In this document: positions 33,902 through 41,958 of the stretch, in pieces
Layout: each line of letters begins with the position of its first letter
How positions within the stretch are numbered: the first letter of the stretch is position 1
Assembly (NCBI GenBank): GCA_030148665.1
Contig: JASBSZ010000001.1
Span: 62,001 to 126,000, forward strand
Reading direction: 5' to 3'
From: Alphaproteobacteria bacterium
Lineage (GTDB): Bacteria; Pseudomonadota; Alphaproteobacteria; Rhodobacterales; Rhodobacteraceae
Length of the DNA stretch: 64,000 bases
Notes under the pieces: generated by a model
Database searches by the model: none
Seen by the model: only the letters and a program-made list of their open reading frames with translations
Told to the model about the DNA's origin: nothing
Made by a program: the position numbers and the translations under genes

Positions 33902-36900
33902 TCAGGCCGCGCGCGGCGGGGCGTGTCGGGCAAGGCGTTCCTCGACCCTTGCGCGCACCTCTTGCGCGGCAGACGCGCGCACCGGTCCAAAGCCGCGGAT
34001 ATCCAGCGGAGCGGCCAGCAGTTCGGCCCACAGGGCGGTGTCCATGCCGTCACCCGCCTGCGCGACGCAGCGTGCGACAAGATCGTCATACCAGCCCAGC
34101 AGGGCCCGGTCCTCGCGGCGGTCCTTCTGGAAACGGAACGGATCGAACGGCGTTTCCCGCAGCCACCGCATGCGCGCCATCAGCCCCAGCACCGGGCGCA
34201 GCCAGGGGCCAAAGCGCCGTTTCCGTGGCCGCCCCCTGGCATCCCGCCCCTGCATGGGCAGGAATTCGGGCGCGAGGTGGTAGTTCACCCTGAAACCGGG
34301 TTCGAATTCGCGCGCAAGGCGGGCCTCGAAGCCGGGCTCGCTCAGCAGCCGCGCGACCTCGTACTCGTCCTTTGTGGCCATCAGATGGAACAGGGCGCGG
34401 GCGTGGATGCGGGCCAGCATGTCACTGCCGCCTTTCGCGCGGAAATCGGCCACCTTGCGCCTGAAACGCGCTGCCGCATGGGTGCCGTGGCCGGCCTCGA
34501 GATGGTCGGACAGGCGGGCCAGCAGATGGTCGAAGTCATCATTGTCGCCGGCATTTCCGTCGCTGTCCCGCCCGTTCGCGGTGGCGTTCAGGCGCTCGGG
34601 CGCTGCGGCCAGGATGCGGCCCAGCGACAGGGCCGCCTGATTGCGCTCGACAGCGACGCCGTTCAGTTCGATCGCCCGGCGCAGCGCGGCCTCGGAAACC
34701 GGCACCAACCCCTTTTGCCAGGCTAAGCCCAGCATGATGACATTGGAAAATACCGCGTCTCCCAGCCAGGTCTCGGCATGGCGGTTGGCATTGATCGCCG
34801 ACAGGTTGCCGTCCCCGACCAGACGCATGATCGCGCGCCTGCGGGCGTCCACATGCAGGCTGGCATCGCGGTTCAGCACGATCTCGCCGGTCGGCATTTC
34901 GGCGGTGTTCAACACGCTTCGGGTGCCGGCATGCAGCAGCGGTGTTGCCTTGGGCGAGGCCGAGACCACGGCATCGCAACCGATCAGCGCATCGGCCGAA
35001 GTTTGGTCGATCCGCGGCTGGTTCAGCAGCTCGGGCCGGTCGGCCAGGCGCACATAGCTGAGGACCGGGCCGAATTTCTGGGCAAATCCGGTGAAATCCA
35101 GCACCGAGCTGCCCTTGCCTTCCAGATGGGCGGCCATGGTGATCAGCGCGCCCACGGTGACGACGCCGGTGCCGCCCACGCCGGTCACCAGCAGGTCGAA
35201 CGGGTGGTCAAGTGCCGGCAGTTCGGGCGCCTTGATGCCCTTGAGCAGGGTGGCGAGGTCAGGCAGTTCGGCGCTGGCCTTGCGGCGCTCGCCCTCGACC
35301 GTGACCATGGCTGGGCAGAACCCGTCGAGACAGGTGAAATCCTTGTTGCAGCTTGACTGGTTGATGCGCCGCTTGCGCCCCAGCGGGGTATCGACGGGTT
35401 CCACACTCAGACAGTTCGAGGCGACCGAGCAATCGCCGCAGCCGTCGCAGACCGCCTCGTTGATGATGACATGGCGCTTGATGTCGGCCATCAGGCCGCA
35501 CTTGCGACGACGGCGTTTCTCGGCAGCGCAGGTCTGCACATAGATCAGGACCGACACCCCCTTTACCTGCCGCAATTCCCGTTGGAGGGGGTCGAGATCG
35601 CGGCGGTGGTGAAAGGTGGTGTCGGCGGGGAAATCGCGCGGATGAAAGGTTTCCGGCATGTCCGAGACGACGGCGATGCGCCGCACCCCTTCGGCGCGCG
35701 AGGCATGCGCGATCGCCTGCACGCTGACGGGGCCGTCAACCGGCTGGCCGCCGGTCATGGCGACGGCGTCGTTGTAGAGGATCTTGAAGGTGATGTTGGC
35801 ACCGGCCGCAACCGCCTGCCGCACCGCCATCGAGCCCGAGTGATACCAGGTGCCTTCGCCGAGGTTCTGAAAGACGTGTTCCTCGTCGGTGAACTTGCAG
35901 GCGCCCACCCAGTTGACGCCCTCGCCGCCCATCTGCGTCAGCGTGCCGGTGTTGCGGTTCATCCAGCTGGCCATGACGTGGCAGCCGATGCCCGCCTGCG
36001 CGCGCGAGCCTTCGGGTACGCGGGTCGAGGTGTTGTGCGGGCAGCCCGAGCAGAAATAGGGCGTGCGCTGGGCGCCGGGCAGGTTCAGCGGTGGCAGCGG
36101 CGCCGGGCTGAGCGCACGGGCGCGCGCGGCAAAGCCCTCGCCGGGGAACAGCAGGTCAAGGCGGGCGGCCACGATGGGGGCCAGCAGGCGGGGGGAAAGT
36201 TCGCCCGTCCAGGGCACCAGGCGCTGGCCGTTTTCATCGCGCTTGCCGACCATGCGGGCGGGCTTGTCGCCGGGCCAGTCATAGAAATATTCCTTGAGCT
36301 GGCTTTCGATGATGCCGCGCTTTTCCTCGATCACCAGCACCTCTTGCTTGCCGCGCACGAAATCCAGTGCCGCGCGGCGGGCCAGCGGCCAGACCATGCC
36401 GACCTTGTAGATGTCGATGCCCAGACGCCGGCAGGTGGCCTCGTCCACGCCCAGGAGGCGCAGCGCCTCCATCAGGTCGAGATGGGCCTTGCCGGTGGTG
36501 ATGATGCCGAAACGGGCGTCGGCGATCTCGTGAATGTGGCGGTCGATGGGGTTGGCCTCGGCAAAGGCGAATATCGCGTGTTTCTTGGCCTCGAGCCGTT
36601 CTTCGATCTGCGGCCCCGGCAGGTCGGGCCAGCGGTAGTGCAGGCCGTCAGCGGGCGGGGTGAAATCGGGGCGCGCAAAATTGCGGTCGGCCCGCAGGGT
36701 GACCGAGGCGGCGGATTCGACGATCTCGGAAATCGCCTTGAAACCCACCCAGGCGCCCGAAAAGCGTGACAACGCATAGCCATATTCGCCGAATTCCAGA
36801 TATTCGGCCACATTGGCCGGGTGCAGCACCGGCATGAACCAGCTGAGCAGCGCCGCATCCGACTGGTGCGACATCGACGACGAGACACAGCCGTGGTCGT

Positions 36901-37351
36901 CGCCCACCACCACCAGCACCCCGCCATGGGGCGAGGATCCATAGGCGTTGCCATGCTTCAGCGCATCACCCGAACGGTCAACCCCCGGCCCCTTGCCATA
37001 CCACATGGCAAAGACGCCATCGACACGGCGCTGTTGCATGCTTTCGACCGACTGCGTGCCCAGAACGGCGGTGGCGGCAAGATCCTCGTTCACCGCGGGC
37101 AGAAATTCGACGCGCGCCTGTTTCAGGGCCTCCTGTGCCTTCCACAATGCGCCATCCAGCCCGCCAAGGGGCGAGCCGCGATAGCCCGACACGAACCCGG
37201 CCGTGTTCAGCCCCGCCTTGCGGTCGCGCCGCGCCTGATCCAGCAGGATGCGCACCAATGCCTGCGTGCCTGTCAGAAAGATGCGCCCCTGTTGGCGGCG
37301 ATAGCGGTCGTCCAGCGCGTATTGATCCAGAAACGATGGGTGGATGGTCAT
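33902..37351 (-). CDS. Indolepyruvate ferredoxin oxidoreductase, fused alpha-beta subunits
   Basis: 1149 residues. It oxidatively decarboxylates aryl (and possibly other) 2-oxoacids to acyl-CoA with ferredoxin reduction. The N-terminal pyrimidine-binding region (SGYRGSPLGGLDGALW) is followed by the TPP domain (FCSGCPHNTSTRVPEG, GEGTWYHSGS, KILYNDAVAMTGGQ). Next are Cys clusters for iron-sulfur binding (AVCDGCGDCSVASNCLS, SSCNKDFTCLDGFCP), then the gamma-type domain (VTGVGGTGVVTVGALITMAAHLEG). The C-terminal DUF6537-type region ends ARLARHAPPRAA. It is divergent from an Lrp-family regulator, the usual arrangement for aromatic amino-acid catabolism. Confidence 0.93.
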   Translation of the reverse strand: MTIHPSFLDQYALDDRYRRQQGRIFLTGTQALVRILLDQARRDRKAGLNTAGFVSGYRGSPLGGLDGALWKAQEALKQARVEFLPAVNEDLAATAVLGTQSVESMQQRRVDGVFAMWYGKGPGVDRSGDALKHGNAYGSSPHGGVLVVVGDDHGCVSSSMSHQSDAALLSWFMPVLHPANVAEYLEFGEYGYALSRFSGAWVGFKAISEIVESAASVTLRADRNFARPDFTPPADGLHYRWPDLPGPQIEERLEAKKHAIFAFAEANPIDRHIHEIADARFGIITTGKAHLDLMEALRLLGVDEATCRRLGIDIYKVGMVWPLARRAALDFVRGKQEVLVIEEKRGIIESQLKEYFYDWPGDKPARMVGKRDENGQRLVPWTGELSPRLLAPIVAARLDLLFPGEGFAARARALSPAPLPPLNLPGAQRTPYFCSGCPHNTSTRVPEGSRAQAGIGCHVMASWMNRNTGTLTQMGGEGVNWVGACKFTDEEHVFQNLGEGTWYHSGSMAVRQAVAAGANITFKILYNDAVAMTGGQPVDGPVSVQAIAHASRAEGVRRIAVVSDMPETFHPRDFPADTTFHHRRDLDPLQRELRQVKGVSVLIYVQTCAAEKRRRRKCGLMADIKRHVIINEAVCDGCGDCSVASNCLSVEPVDTPLGRKRRINQSSCNKDFTCLDGFCPAMVTVEGERRKASAELPDLATLLKGIKAPELPALDHPFDLLVTGVGGTGVVTVGALITMAAHLEGKGSSVLDFTGFAQKFGPVLSYVRLADRPELLNQPRIDQTSADALIGCDAVVSASPKATPLLHAGTRSVLNTAEMPTGEIVLNRDASLHVDARRRAIMRLVGDGNLSAINANRHAETWLGDAVFSNVIMLGLAWQKGLVPVSEAALRRAIELNGVAVERNQAALSLGRILAAAPERLNATANGRDSDGNAGDNDDFDHLLARLSDHLEAGHGTHAAARFRRKVADFRAKGGSDMLARIHARALFHLMATKDEYEVARLLSEPGFEARLAREFEPGFRVNYHLAPEFLPMQGRDARGRPRKRRFGPWLRPVLGLMARMRWLRETPFDPFRFQKDRREDRALLGWYDDLVARCVAQAGDGMDTALWAELLAAPLDIRGFGPVRASAAQEVRARVEERLARHAPPRAA

Positions 37352-37432
37352 TCGGTTTTCTCCCTCTCTGGATGGTATTTTACACCAGGCATTGCGAAAA
37401 AACTGCCCGGTTTGCGGCTACAAACCATGAGA

Positions 37433-37461
37433 TTGAGAAAGATGTTTTCGTATGATACCAT
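37433..37461 (+). promoter_or_regulatory. Candidate sigma-70 promoter of the lrp-like gene
   Basis: TTGAGA (37433-37438), a 17-base spacer, TACCAT (37456-37461). It is about 38 bases before the regulator start, in an A/T-richer divergent region. On the opposite strand GTGTAAAAT (about 37373-37381) gives a plausible -10 for the oxidoreductase gene. Confidence 0.5.
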
Positions 37462-37498
37462 GATCCCGACAAGACATTTCACATGCGGAGATATCCCG

Positions 37499-37957
37499 AT
37501 GGAGTTGGGCAAGCAGGACCGGCGCCTGTTGCGCCTGTTGCAGGAGAACGGGCGAATCTCGAACCAGGAACTGGCCGAGGCGGCGGGGATGTCGCCTTCG
37601 GCCTGCTGGCGCAGGGTGCGTGCGCTGGAAGGGGCGGGCGTGATCAAGGGTTACATGGCGATGCTGGATGCGCGCCGCTGCGGGATGGGCTTTCACGCCA
37701 TCGTCAATGTCCAGCTTGCCCGCCATGACGGGCGCTATGTGGATGATTTCATTCGTGCAATCACGGTCCGGCCCGAGGTTCTGGACTGTTTTGCGACCGC
37801 CGGCGAATCCGACTATCACCTGAGGGTGCGCTGCACGGATCTGGACGCCTACAACGCCTTTCTGGACGATTTCCTATTTCGCCTGCCGGGGTTGCAGCAT
37901 GTGCGAACCAACCTGGTGATGAAAGAGATCAAGCATGCGCGTGGCGTGCCGATCTGA
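37499..37957 (+). CDS. Lrp/AsnC-family transcriptional regulator
   Basis: 152 residues. The N-terminal winged helix-turn-helix (LGKQDRRLLRLLQENGRISNQELAEAAGMSPSACWRRVRALEGAGVIKGY) is followed by a RAM ligand-binding domain (AIVNVQLARHDGRYVDDF...FATAGESDYHLRV). ATG 37499 has GCGGAG 9 bases upstream. Divergent from the indolepyruvate oxidoreductase, so I infer it controls that gene in response to an amino acid. The aminotransferase downstream is separated by 306 bp with its own operators. Confidence 0.93.
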   Translation: MELGKQDRRLLRLLQENGRISNQELAEAAGMSPSACWRRVRALEGAGVIKGYMAMLDARRCGMGFHAIVNVQLARHDGRYVDDFIRAITVRPEVLDCFATAGESDYHLRVRCTDLDAYNAFLDDFLFRLPGLQHVRTNLVMKEIKHARGVPI

Positions 37958-37961
37958 TTAC

Positions 37962-37993
37962 CTGGCACGATTGTTCACACAAACTGGACCTAA
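37962..37993 (+). promoter_or_regulatory. TauR-like operator, distal pair
   Basis: CTGGCACGAT (37962-37971) and CTGGACCTAA (37984-37993), direct repeats starting 22 bp apart, just after the lrp stop. The second exactly matches CTGGACYTAA, which I recall as the TauR (MocR-family) half-site at the Rhodobacter capsulatus tpa promoter. The whole 306-bp gap 37958-38263 has no gene; it contains this pair and the proximal pair at 38144-38175. Confidence 0.5.
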
Positions 37994-38143
37994 CGTGCCG
38001 AGGGTCGCTGGGTCACTGTCATGGCAGGCCGATGCCGCAAGTTGGCCGATCTCCTGATGGTGGCGCGCCAGCGGTGTTTTCGCAGGCGCGCCGTTTTTTC
38101 ATCGGGTCTGGCCGGAGTGATGGCGGTGTCATGGCGGCCCGAT

Positions 38144-38175
38144 CTGGCCCTAATCACGATACGGACTGGACCTAT
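38144..38175 (+). promoter_or_regulatory. TauR-like operator, proximal pair
   Basis: CTGGCCCTAA (38144-38153) and CTGGACCTAT (38166-38175), again with a 22-bp start-to-start spacing (two helical turns). It lies about 90 bases upstream of the aminotransferase start. Each half-site differs at one position from CTGGACYTAA. The repeated spacing in both pairs argues against chance. Confidence 0.65.
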
Positions 38176-38263
38176 GACCCGCCGGAACGCTGGCTCAGAG
38201 TCTGGTTGGAAAGAGGCGTCGTGATGCACCTCGTATCGTATGCAGCAACAGGGGATCAGGGAT

Positions 38264-39649
38264 ATGGAATCGGGATTTTCAGCCAATGACATGGACCACA
38301 TCATCGAGGCCGACCGCGCCCATGTCTGGCACCATCTGACACCGCACAAGAAATTCGAGACCTCGGATCCGCTGGTCATCGTCGAGGGCAAGGGCATGCA
38401 TATCTGGGATGCCCGCGGCAAACGCTATCTCGACGCGGTTTCCGGCGGGGTGTGGACGGTCAATGTCGGCTATGGGCGCGAAAGCATTGCCAATGCGGTG
38501 CGCGACCAGCTGGTCAAGCTCAACTATTTCGCGGGCTCGGGCGGGTCGATCCCCGGCTCGCTGTTCGTCGAAAAGCTGCTGGAAAAGATGCCGGGCATGA
38601 GCCGGGTCTATTTCAGCAACTCGGGTTCCGAGGCCAATGAAAAGGTCTACAAGATGGTGCGCCAGATCGCGCACAAGAAATATGGCGGCAAGAAATACAA
38701 GATCCTGTATCGGGATCGCGATTATCACGGCACCACCATCACCACGCTTTCGACCTCGGGCCAGCCGCAGCGGGCCGAACAATACGGCCCCTTCACGCCC
38801 GGTTTCGTCGAGGTGCCCCACTGTCTGAGCTATCGCAAGCAATGGGACGTGCCCGACGCGGAATATGGCCGCCGCGCCGCCGACGCAATCGAAGAGGTCA
38901 TCCTGCGCGAAGGCCCCGACACGGTGGGCGCGATCGTTCTGGAACCCGTCACCGCCGGCGGCGGCGTGATCGTGCCGCCCGAGGGCTATTGGCCGCGCGT
39001 GCAGGAGATCTGCCGCAAATACGACATCCTGCTGCATATCGACGAGGTGGTCTGCGGCTGTGGGCGCACCGGCAAGTGGTTCGGCTATCAGCAATTCGGC
39101 ATCGAACCCGATTTCGTCACCATGGCCAAGGGGGTCGCCAGCGGCTATGCGGCGATTTCCTGCACCGTGACCACCGAGCGCGTCTTTGAAATGTTCAAGG
39201 AAAACCCCGATGATCCGATGGATTATTTCCGCGACATTTCCACCTTTGGCGGCTGTACCGCCGGCCCGGCCGCGGCGCTGGAAAATTTCCGCATCATCGA
39301 GGACGAGGACCTGCTGTCCAACGTCAACGAGATGGGCGCCTATCTGATGGAGCGCCTGCACGGGTTGATGGACCGTCACGAGGTCATTGGCGATGTGCGC
39401 GGCCTCGGCCTGTTCTGCGGCGCCGAGCTGGTCGCAGACCGCGAAAGCAAACAGCCCGTGGATGAAAAACAGGCCCAGGCGGTGGTGGCCGAATGTCTGG
39501 CCCAGGGGGTGCTGATCGGGGTGACGAACCGCTCGCTGAACGGGTTGAACACAACGCTGTGCCTCAGCCCGGCTCTGATCGTCGGCAAGTCCGAGATCGA
39601 CGAGATCATCACCGCGATGGACAATGCCCTGACCAGGGTCTTTGGCTGA
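38264..39649 (+). CDS. tpa: Class III aminotransferase, probably taurine-pyruvate aminotransferase
   Basis: 461 residues, PLP-dependent. Visible: DAVSGGVWTVNVGYGRESIA, FSNSGSEANEKVYKMVRQIA, RDYHGTTITTLSTSGQ, LHIDEVVCGCGRTGKW, the Schiff-base lysine in FVTMAKGVASGYAAIS, and the C-terminal NGLNTTLCLSPALIV. The start NDMDHIIEADRAHVWHHLTPHKKFE and overall pattern fit taurine:pyruvate aminotransferase, giving sulfoacetaldehyde and alanine. Two TauR-type operators upstream support this. xsc, tauR and tauABC are not in the window, so a related omega-aminotransferase remains possible. ATG 38264 has GGGGA 8 bases upstream. Confidence 0.75.
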   Translation: MESGFSANDMDHIIEADRAHVWHHLTPHKKFETSDPLVIVEGKGMHIWDARGKRYLDAVSGGVWTVNVGYGRESIANAVRDQLVKLNYFAGSGGSIPGSLFVEKLLEKMPGMSRVYFSNSGSEANEKVYKMVRQIAHKKYGGKKYKILYRDRDYHGTTITTLSTSGQPQRAEQYGPFTPGFVEVPHCLSYRKQWDVPDAEYGRRAADAIEEVILREGPDTVGAIVLEPVTAGGGVIVPPEGYWPRVQEICRKYDILLHIDEVVCGCGRTGKWFGYQQFGIEPDFVTMAKGVASGYAAISCTVTTERVFEMFKENPDDPMDYFRDISTFGGCTAGPAAALENFRIIEDEDLLSNVNEMGAYLMERLHGLMDRHEVIGDVRGLGLFCGAELVADRESKQPVDEKQAQAVVAECLAQGVLIGVTNRSLNGLNTTLCLSPALIVGKSEIDEIITAMDNALTRVFG

Positions 39650-39800
39650 GGGCCGGGGTGCGCAAGGGCAGCGCGGGGTCGGGCAGCGCCTGATGCAGCT
39701 GCCTGCATTGCGACTGCGACATCGCGGCGAGGGAGTGCGCGATTGAAAGCGTGGGAAAAATGGCCTATGTGCCCCTGAACGGAACAGGGAAAACCGCGCC

Positions 39801-40832
39801 ATGAGCACCACCCACAAGATCGCCATTCTCGGGGCCAGCGGCTATACGGGCGCCGAGCTCGTGCGCCTGATCGCCTCGCATCCGCACATGCAGATCACCG
39901 CCCTGACCGCCGACCGCAAGGCGGGCCAGGAAATGGGCGCGGTATTTCCGCATCTGGCGCATCTCGACCTGCCGGTACTGAGGCGGATCGAGGATGTCGA
40001 TTTCGCGCAGGTCGACCTCGCCTTCTGCGCGCTGCCGCACGGGGTCACGCATGGGCTGGTGCGCAATCTGCCCGATCATGTGAAACTGGTCGATCTTTCG
40101 GCCGATTTCCGGCTGCGCGATGGCGAGGCCTATCGCAAGTGGTACGGGATCGAGCACAGCGCGCTGGACATCCAGCCCTCGGTCGCCTTCGGCCTGCCCG
40201 AACATTACCGCGACCAGATCAGGAACGCGCGCATCACCGCCAATACGGGCTGCTATGTGGCGACCTCGCTGCTGGCCCTGATCCCGCCGGTGCGTGATGG
40301 CGTGGTTGCGCCCGACAGCATCATCATCGACGCGAAATCCGGTGTCTCGGGCGCGGGGCGCGGCCTGAAAGAGGCGATGCTGTTTGCCGAGGTCAACGAG
40401 GGGTTCAACGCCTATGGCGTAGCCCATCACCGCCATATGGGCGAGCTCGACCAGGAGCTGAGCAAATTTGCCGGCCGTTCCGTAACGCCGACCTTCACGC
40501 CCCATCTGGTGCCCATGAACCGGGGCATGATGGCCACCATCTATGTGCAGGGCGCGGCCGAGGAAATCCACGCCTCTCTGGCCGGTCAATATGAAAGCGA
40601 GCCCTTCGTGCATGTGCAGCCCCTGGGCGAGGTGCCGGCAACCCGCCATGTGCGCGGCTCCAACCAGTGCCGCATCGGCGTGGTGGCCGACAGGCGGCCG
40701 GGACACGCGATCGTGATCTCGGTTCTCGACAATCTGATGAAGGGGGCCTCGGGGCAGGCGCTGCAATGTGCCAATATCATGCTCGGGCTCGATGAAGTCA
40801 CGGGGCTGGACATGGCCCCGACATTTCCGTGA
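39801..40832 (+). CDS. argC: N-acetyl-gamma-glutamyl-phosphate reductase
   Basis: 343 residues. NADPH-dependent third step of arginine synthesis. Visible: AILGASGYTGAELVRLIASHP, the active-site cysteine in ANTGCYVATSLLAL, DAKSGVSGAGRG, and the catalytic His in TPHLVPMNRGM. ATG 39801 follows CAGGGAAAA. ccmE begins 10 bases after its stop, so argC and the ccmE locus are probably co-transcribed. Confidence 0.96.
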   Translation: MSTTHKIAILGASGYTGAELVRLIASHPHMQITALTADRKAGQEMGAVFPHLAHLDLPVLRRIEDVDFAQVDLAFCALPHGVTHGLVRNLPDHVKLVDLSADFRLRDGEAYRKWYGIEHSALDIQPSVAFGLPEHYRDQIRNARITANTGCYVATSLLALIPPVRDGVVAPDSIIIDAKSGVSGAGRGLKEAMLFAEVNEGFNAYGVAHHRHMGELDQELSKFAGRSVTPTFTPHLVPMNRGMMATIYVQGAAEEIHASLAGQYESEPFVHVQPLGEVPATRHVRGSNQCRIGVVADRRPGHAIVISVLDNLMKGASGQALQCANIMLGLDEVTGLDMAPTFP

Positions 40833-40842
40833 GGACAGAACA

Positions 40843-41295
40843 ATGATAGTCGGTGGACTGAAAAAGAAACGGCGGATCCAGCTGATCATCGCGGCATTTG
40901 CCTTTCTTGCGGTGGCAACCGGGCTGATCGGCTATGCGTTGCGTGACGGCATTTCCTATTTCCGCAGCCCGACCCAGGTGGTGGAAACGCCCCCCGGCCC
41001 GAACGAGACCTTCCGCATAGGCGGTCTGGTCGAGGAAGGCAGCCTGAAGCGGGGCGAAGGGCGGACGATTCGCTTTTCGGTGACCGATGGCAATGATTCC
41101 GTTCCGGTCACATATACCGGAATCCTTCCCGACCTGTTCAAGGAGGGCAAGGGCGTGGTCGCCACCGGCAAGCTGGTCGGAGGCACCTTCCAGGCATCTG
41201 AAATCCTTGCCAAACATGACGAGAACTACATGCCGCGCGAGGTTGTCGATGCGCTCAAGAAACAGGGCACATACGTGCCGCCGAACGGTAGCTAG
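40843..41295 (+). CDS. ccmE: CcmE, periplasmic haem chaperone
   Basis: 150 residues. A basic start and one membrane anchor (RIQLIIAAFAFLAVATGLIGYAL) are followed by an OB-fold domain, with the covalent haem-binding histidine in ILAKHDENYMPREV. It carries haem from CcmABCD to CcmF/H. GAGGACAG precedes ATG 40843. In this genome it lies 17 kb from ccmABCDG and is separated from ccmF by an endolysin-holin pair. Confidence 0.96.
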   Translation: MIVGGLKKKRRIQLIIAAFAFLAVATGLIGYALRDGISYFRSPTQVVETPPGPNETFRIGGLVEEGSLKRGEGRTIRFSVTDGNDSVPVTYTGILPDLFKEGKGVVATGKLVGGTFQASEILAKHDENYMPREVVDALKKQGTYVPPNGS

Positions 41296-41303
41296 GCGAT
41301 TTC

Positions 41304-41319
41304 TTAACCCCTTGTGAAC
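41304..41319 (+). promoter_or_regulatory. CtrA-like site upstream of the endolysin
   Basis: TTAA-CCCCTTG-TGAAC, one mismatch to the CtrA consensus TTAA-N7-TTAAC, about 43 bases before the lysis-gene start codon, a position suited to activation. CtrA control of gene-transfer-agent lysis is known in Rhodobacter capsulatus; binding here is inferred only from sequence. Confidence 0.4.
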
Positions 41320-41326
41320 AGCATTT

Positions 41327-41353
41327 CCCGCAAGGCTCGTATCGGCTTGCGGG
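41327..41353 (+). promoter_or_regulatory. Hairpin adjoining the endolysin ribosome-binding site
   Basis: CCCGCAAG (41327-41334) pairs perfectly with CTTGCGGG (41346-41353). The 3' arm ends within the run GGGGG (41351-41355) that serves the TTG start at 41362, and G-U pairs could extend the stem over it. It may terminate ccmE transcripts or hide the ribosome site of the lytic enzyme. Confidence 0.45.
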
Positions 41354-41361
41354 GGTGAGAT

Positions 41362-41958
41362 TTGGAAACTGTCGAGGATATTGCGCGCCGCATCGTCGCA
41401 CGCGAGGGCGGATTTGTCGATGACCCGAATGACCCGGGCGGCGCCACCAATCACGGGGTGACGCTGGCCACGCTCAGACGTCTGCGCGGCCCCTCGGCCG
41501 GCATCGACGAACTGCGCGCCCTGACCCGGGACGAGGCAGCGGCGATCTTTGTCAAGGCCTTTTTCCGCGCGCCGCGGCTGTATCTGCTGCCGCGCAGCCT
41601 CTGGCCCAGCGTATTCGACATGTATGTCAATGCCGGGGCCAATGCCGTGCGCATCCTGCAGGGGCTGCTGAACGATATGGGCCTCAGCGTCGATGTCGAT
41701 GGGGTGGTCGGCCCGGCAACGGCGGCCGCCGCGCGCCGGGCACAGATCATGGCACCTGACCATCTGGTCGATGCCTACGGGATTGCACGCCGCAACTATT
41801 ACTACCGGATCGCCGAAAACAACCCGCGCCTGCGCAAGTTCGTGCGCCGGCGCGATGGCGGCAAGGGCGGCTGGATCCTGCGGGCCGAGGAATTCATCGC
41901 GCCGCGCTGGCGCCTGAGCGAAGCCCAGCACAGGGCGAGGGTGGCGCAATGGGGATGA
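41362..41958 (+). CDS. GH108-family peptidoglycan hydrolase (GTA-type endolysin)
   Basis: 198 residues, no signal peptide. Residues about 1-90 are a GH108 muramidase-like domain with catalytic Glu in REGGFVDDPNDPGGATNHGVTLATL. Residues about 95-175 are the peptidoglycan-binding part that pairs with it (MYVNAGANAVRILQGLL...VDGVVGPATAAAA). The Rhodobacter capsulatus GTA endolysin is of this family. It starts at TTG 41362; an in-frame stop at 41356 rules out anything upstream. It overlaps the holin by 10 bases. Older annotations often call such genes secretion-activating protein. Confidence 0.88.
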   Translation: METVEDIARRIVAREGGFVDDPNDPGGATNHGVTLATLRRLRGPSAGIDELRALTRDEAAAIFVKAFFRAPRLYLLPRSLWPSVFDMYVNAGANAVRILQGLLNDMGLSVDVDGVVGPATAAAARRAQIMAPDHLVDAYGIARRNYYYRIAENNPRLRKFVRRRDGGKGGWILRAEEFIAPRWRLSEAQHRARVAQWG

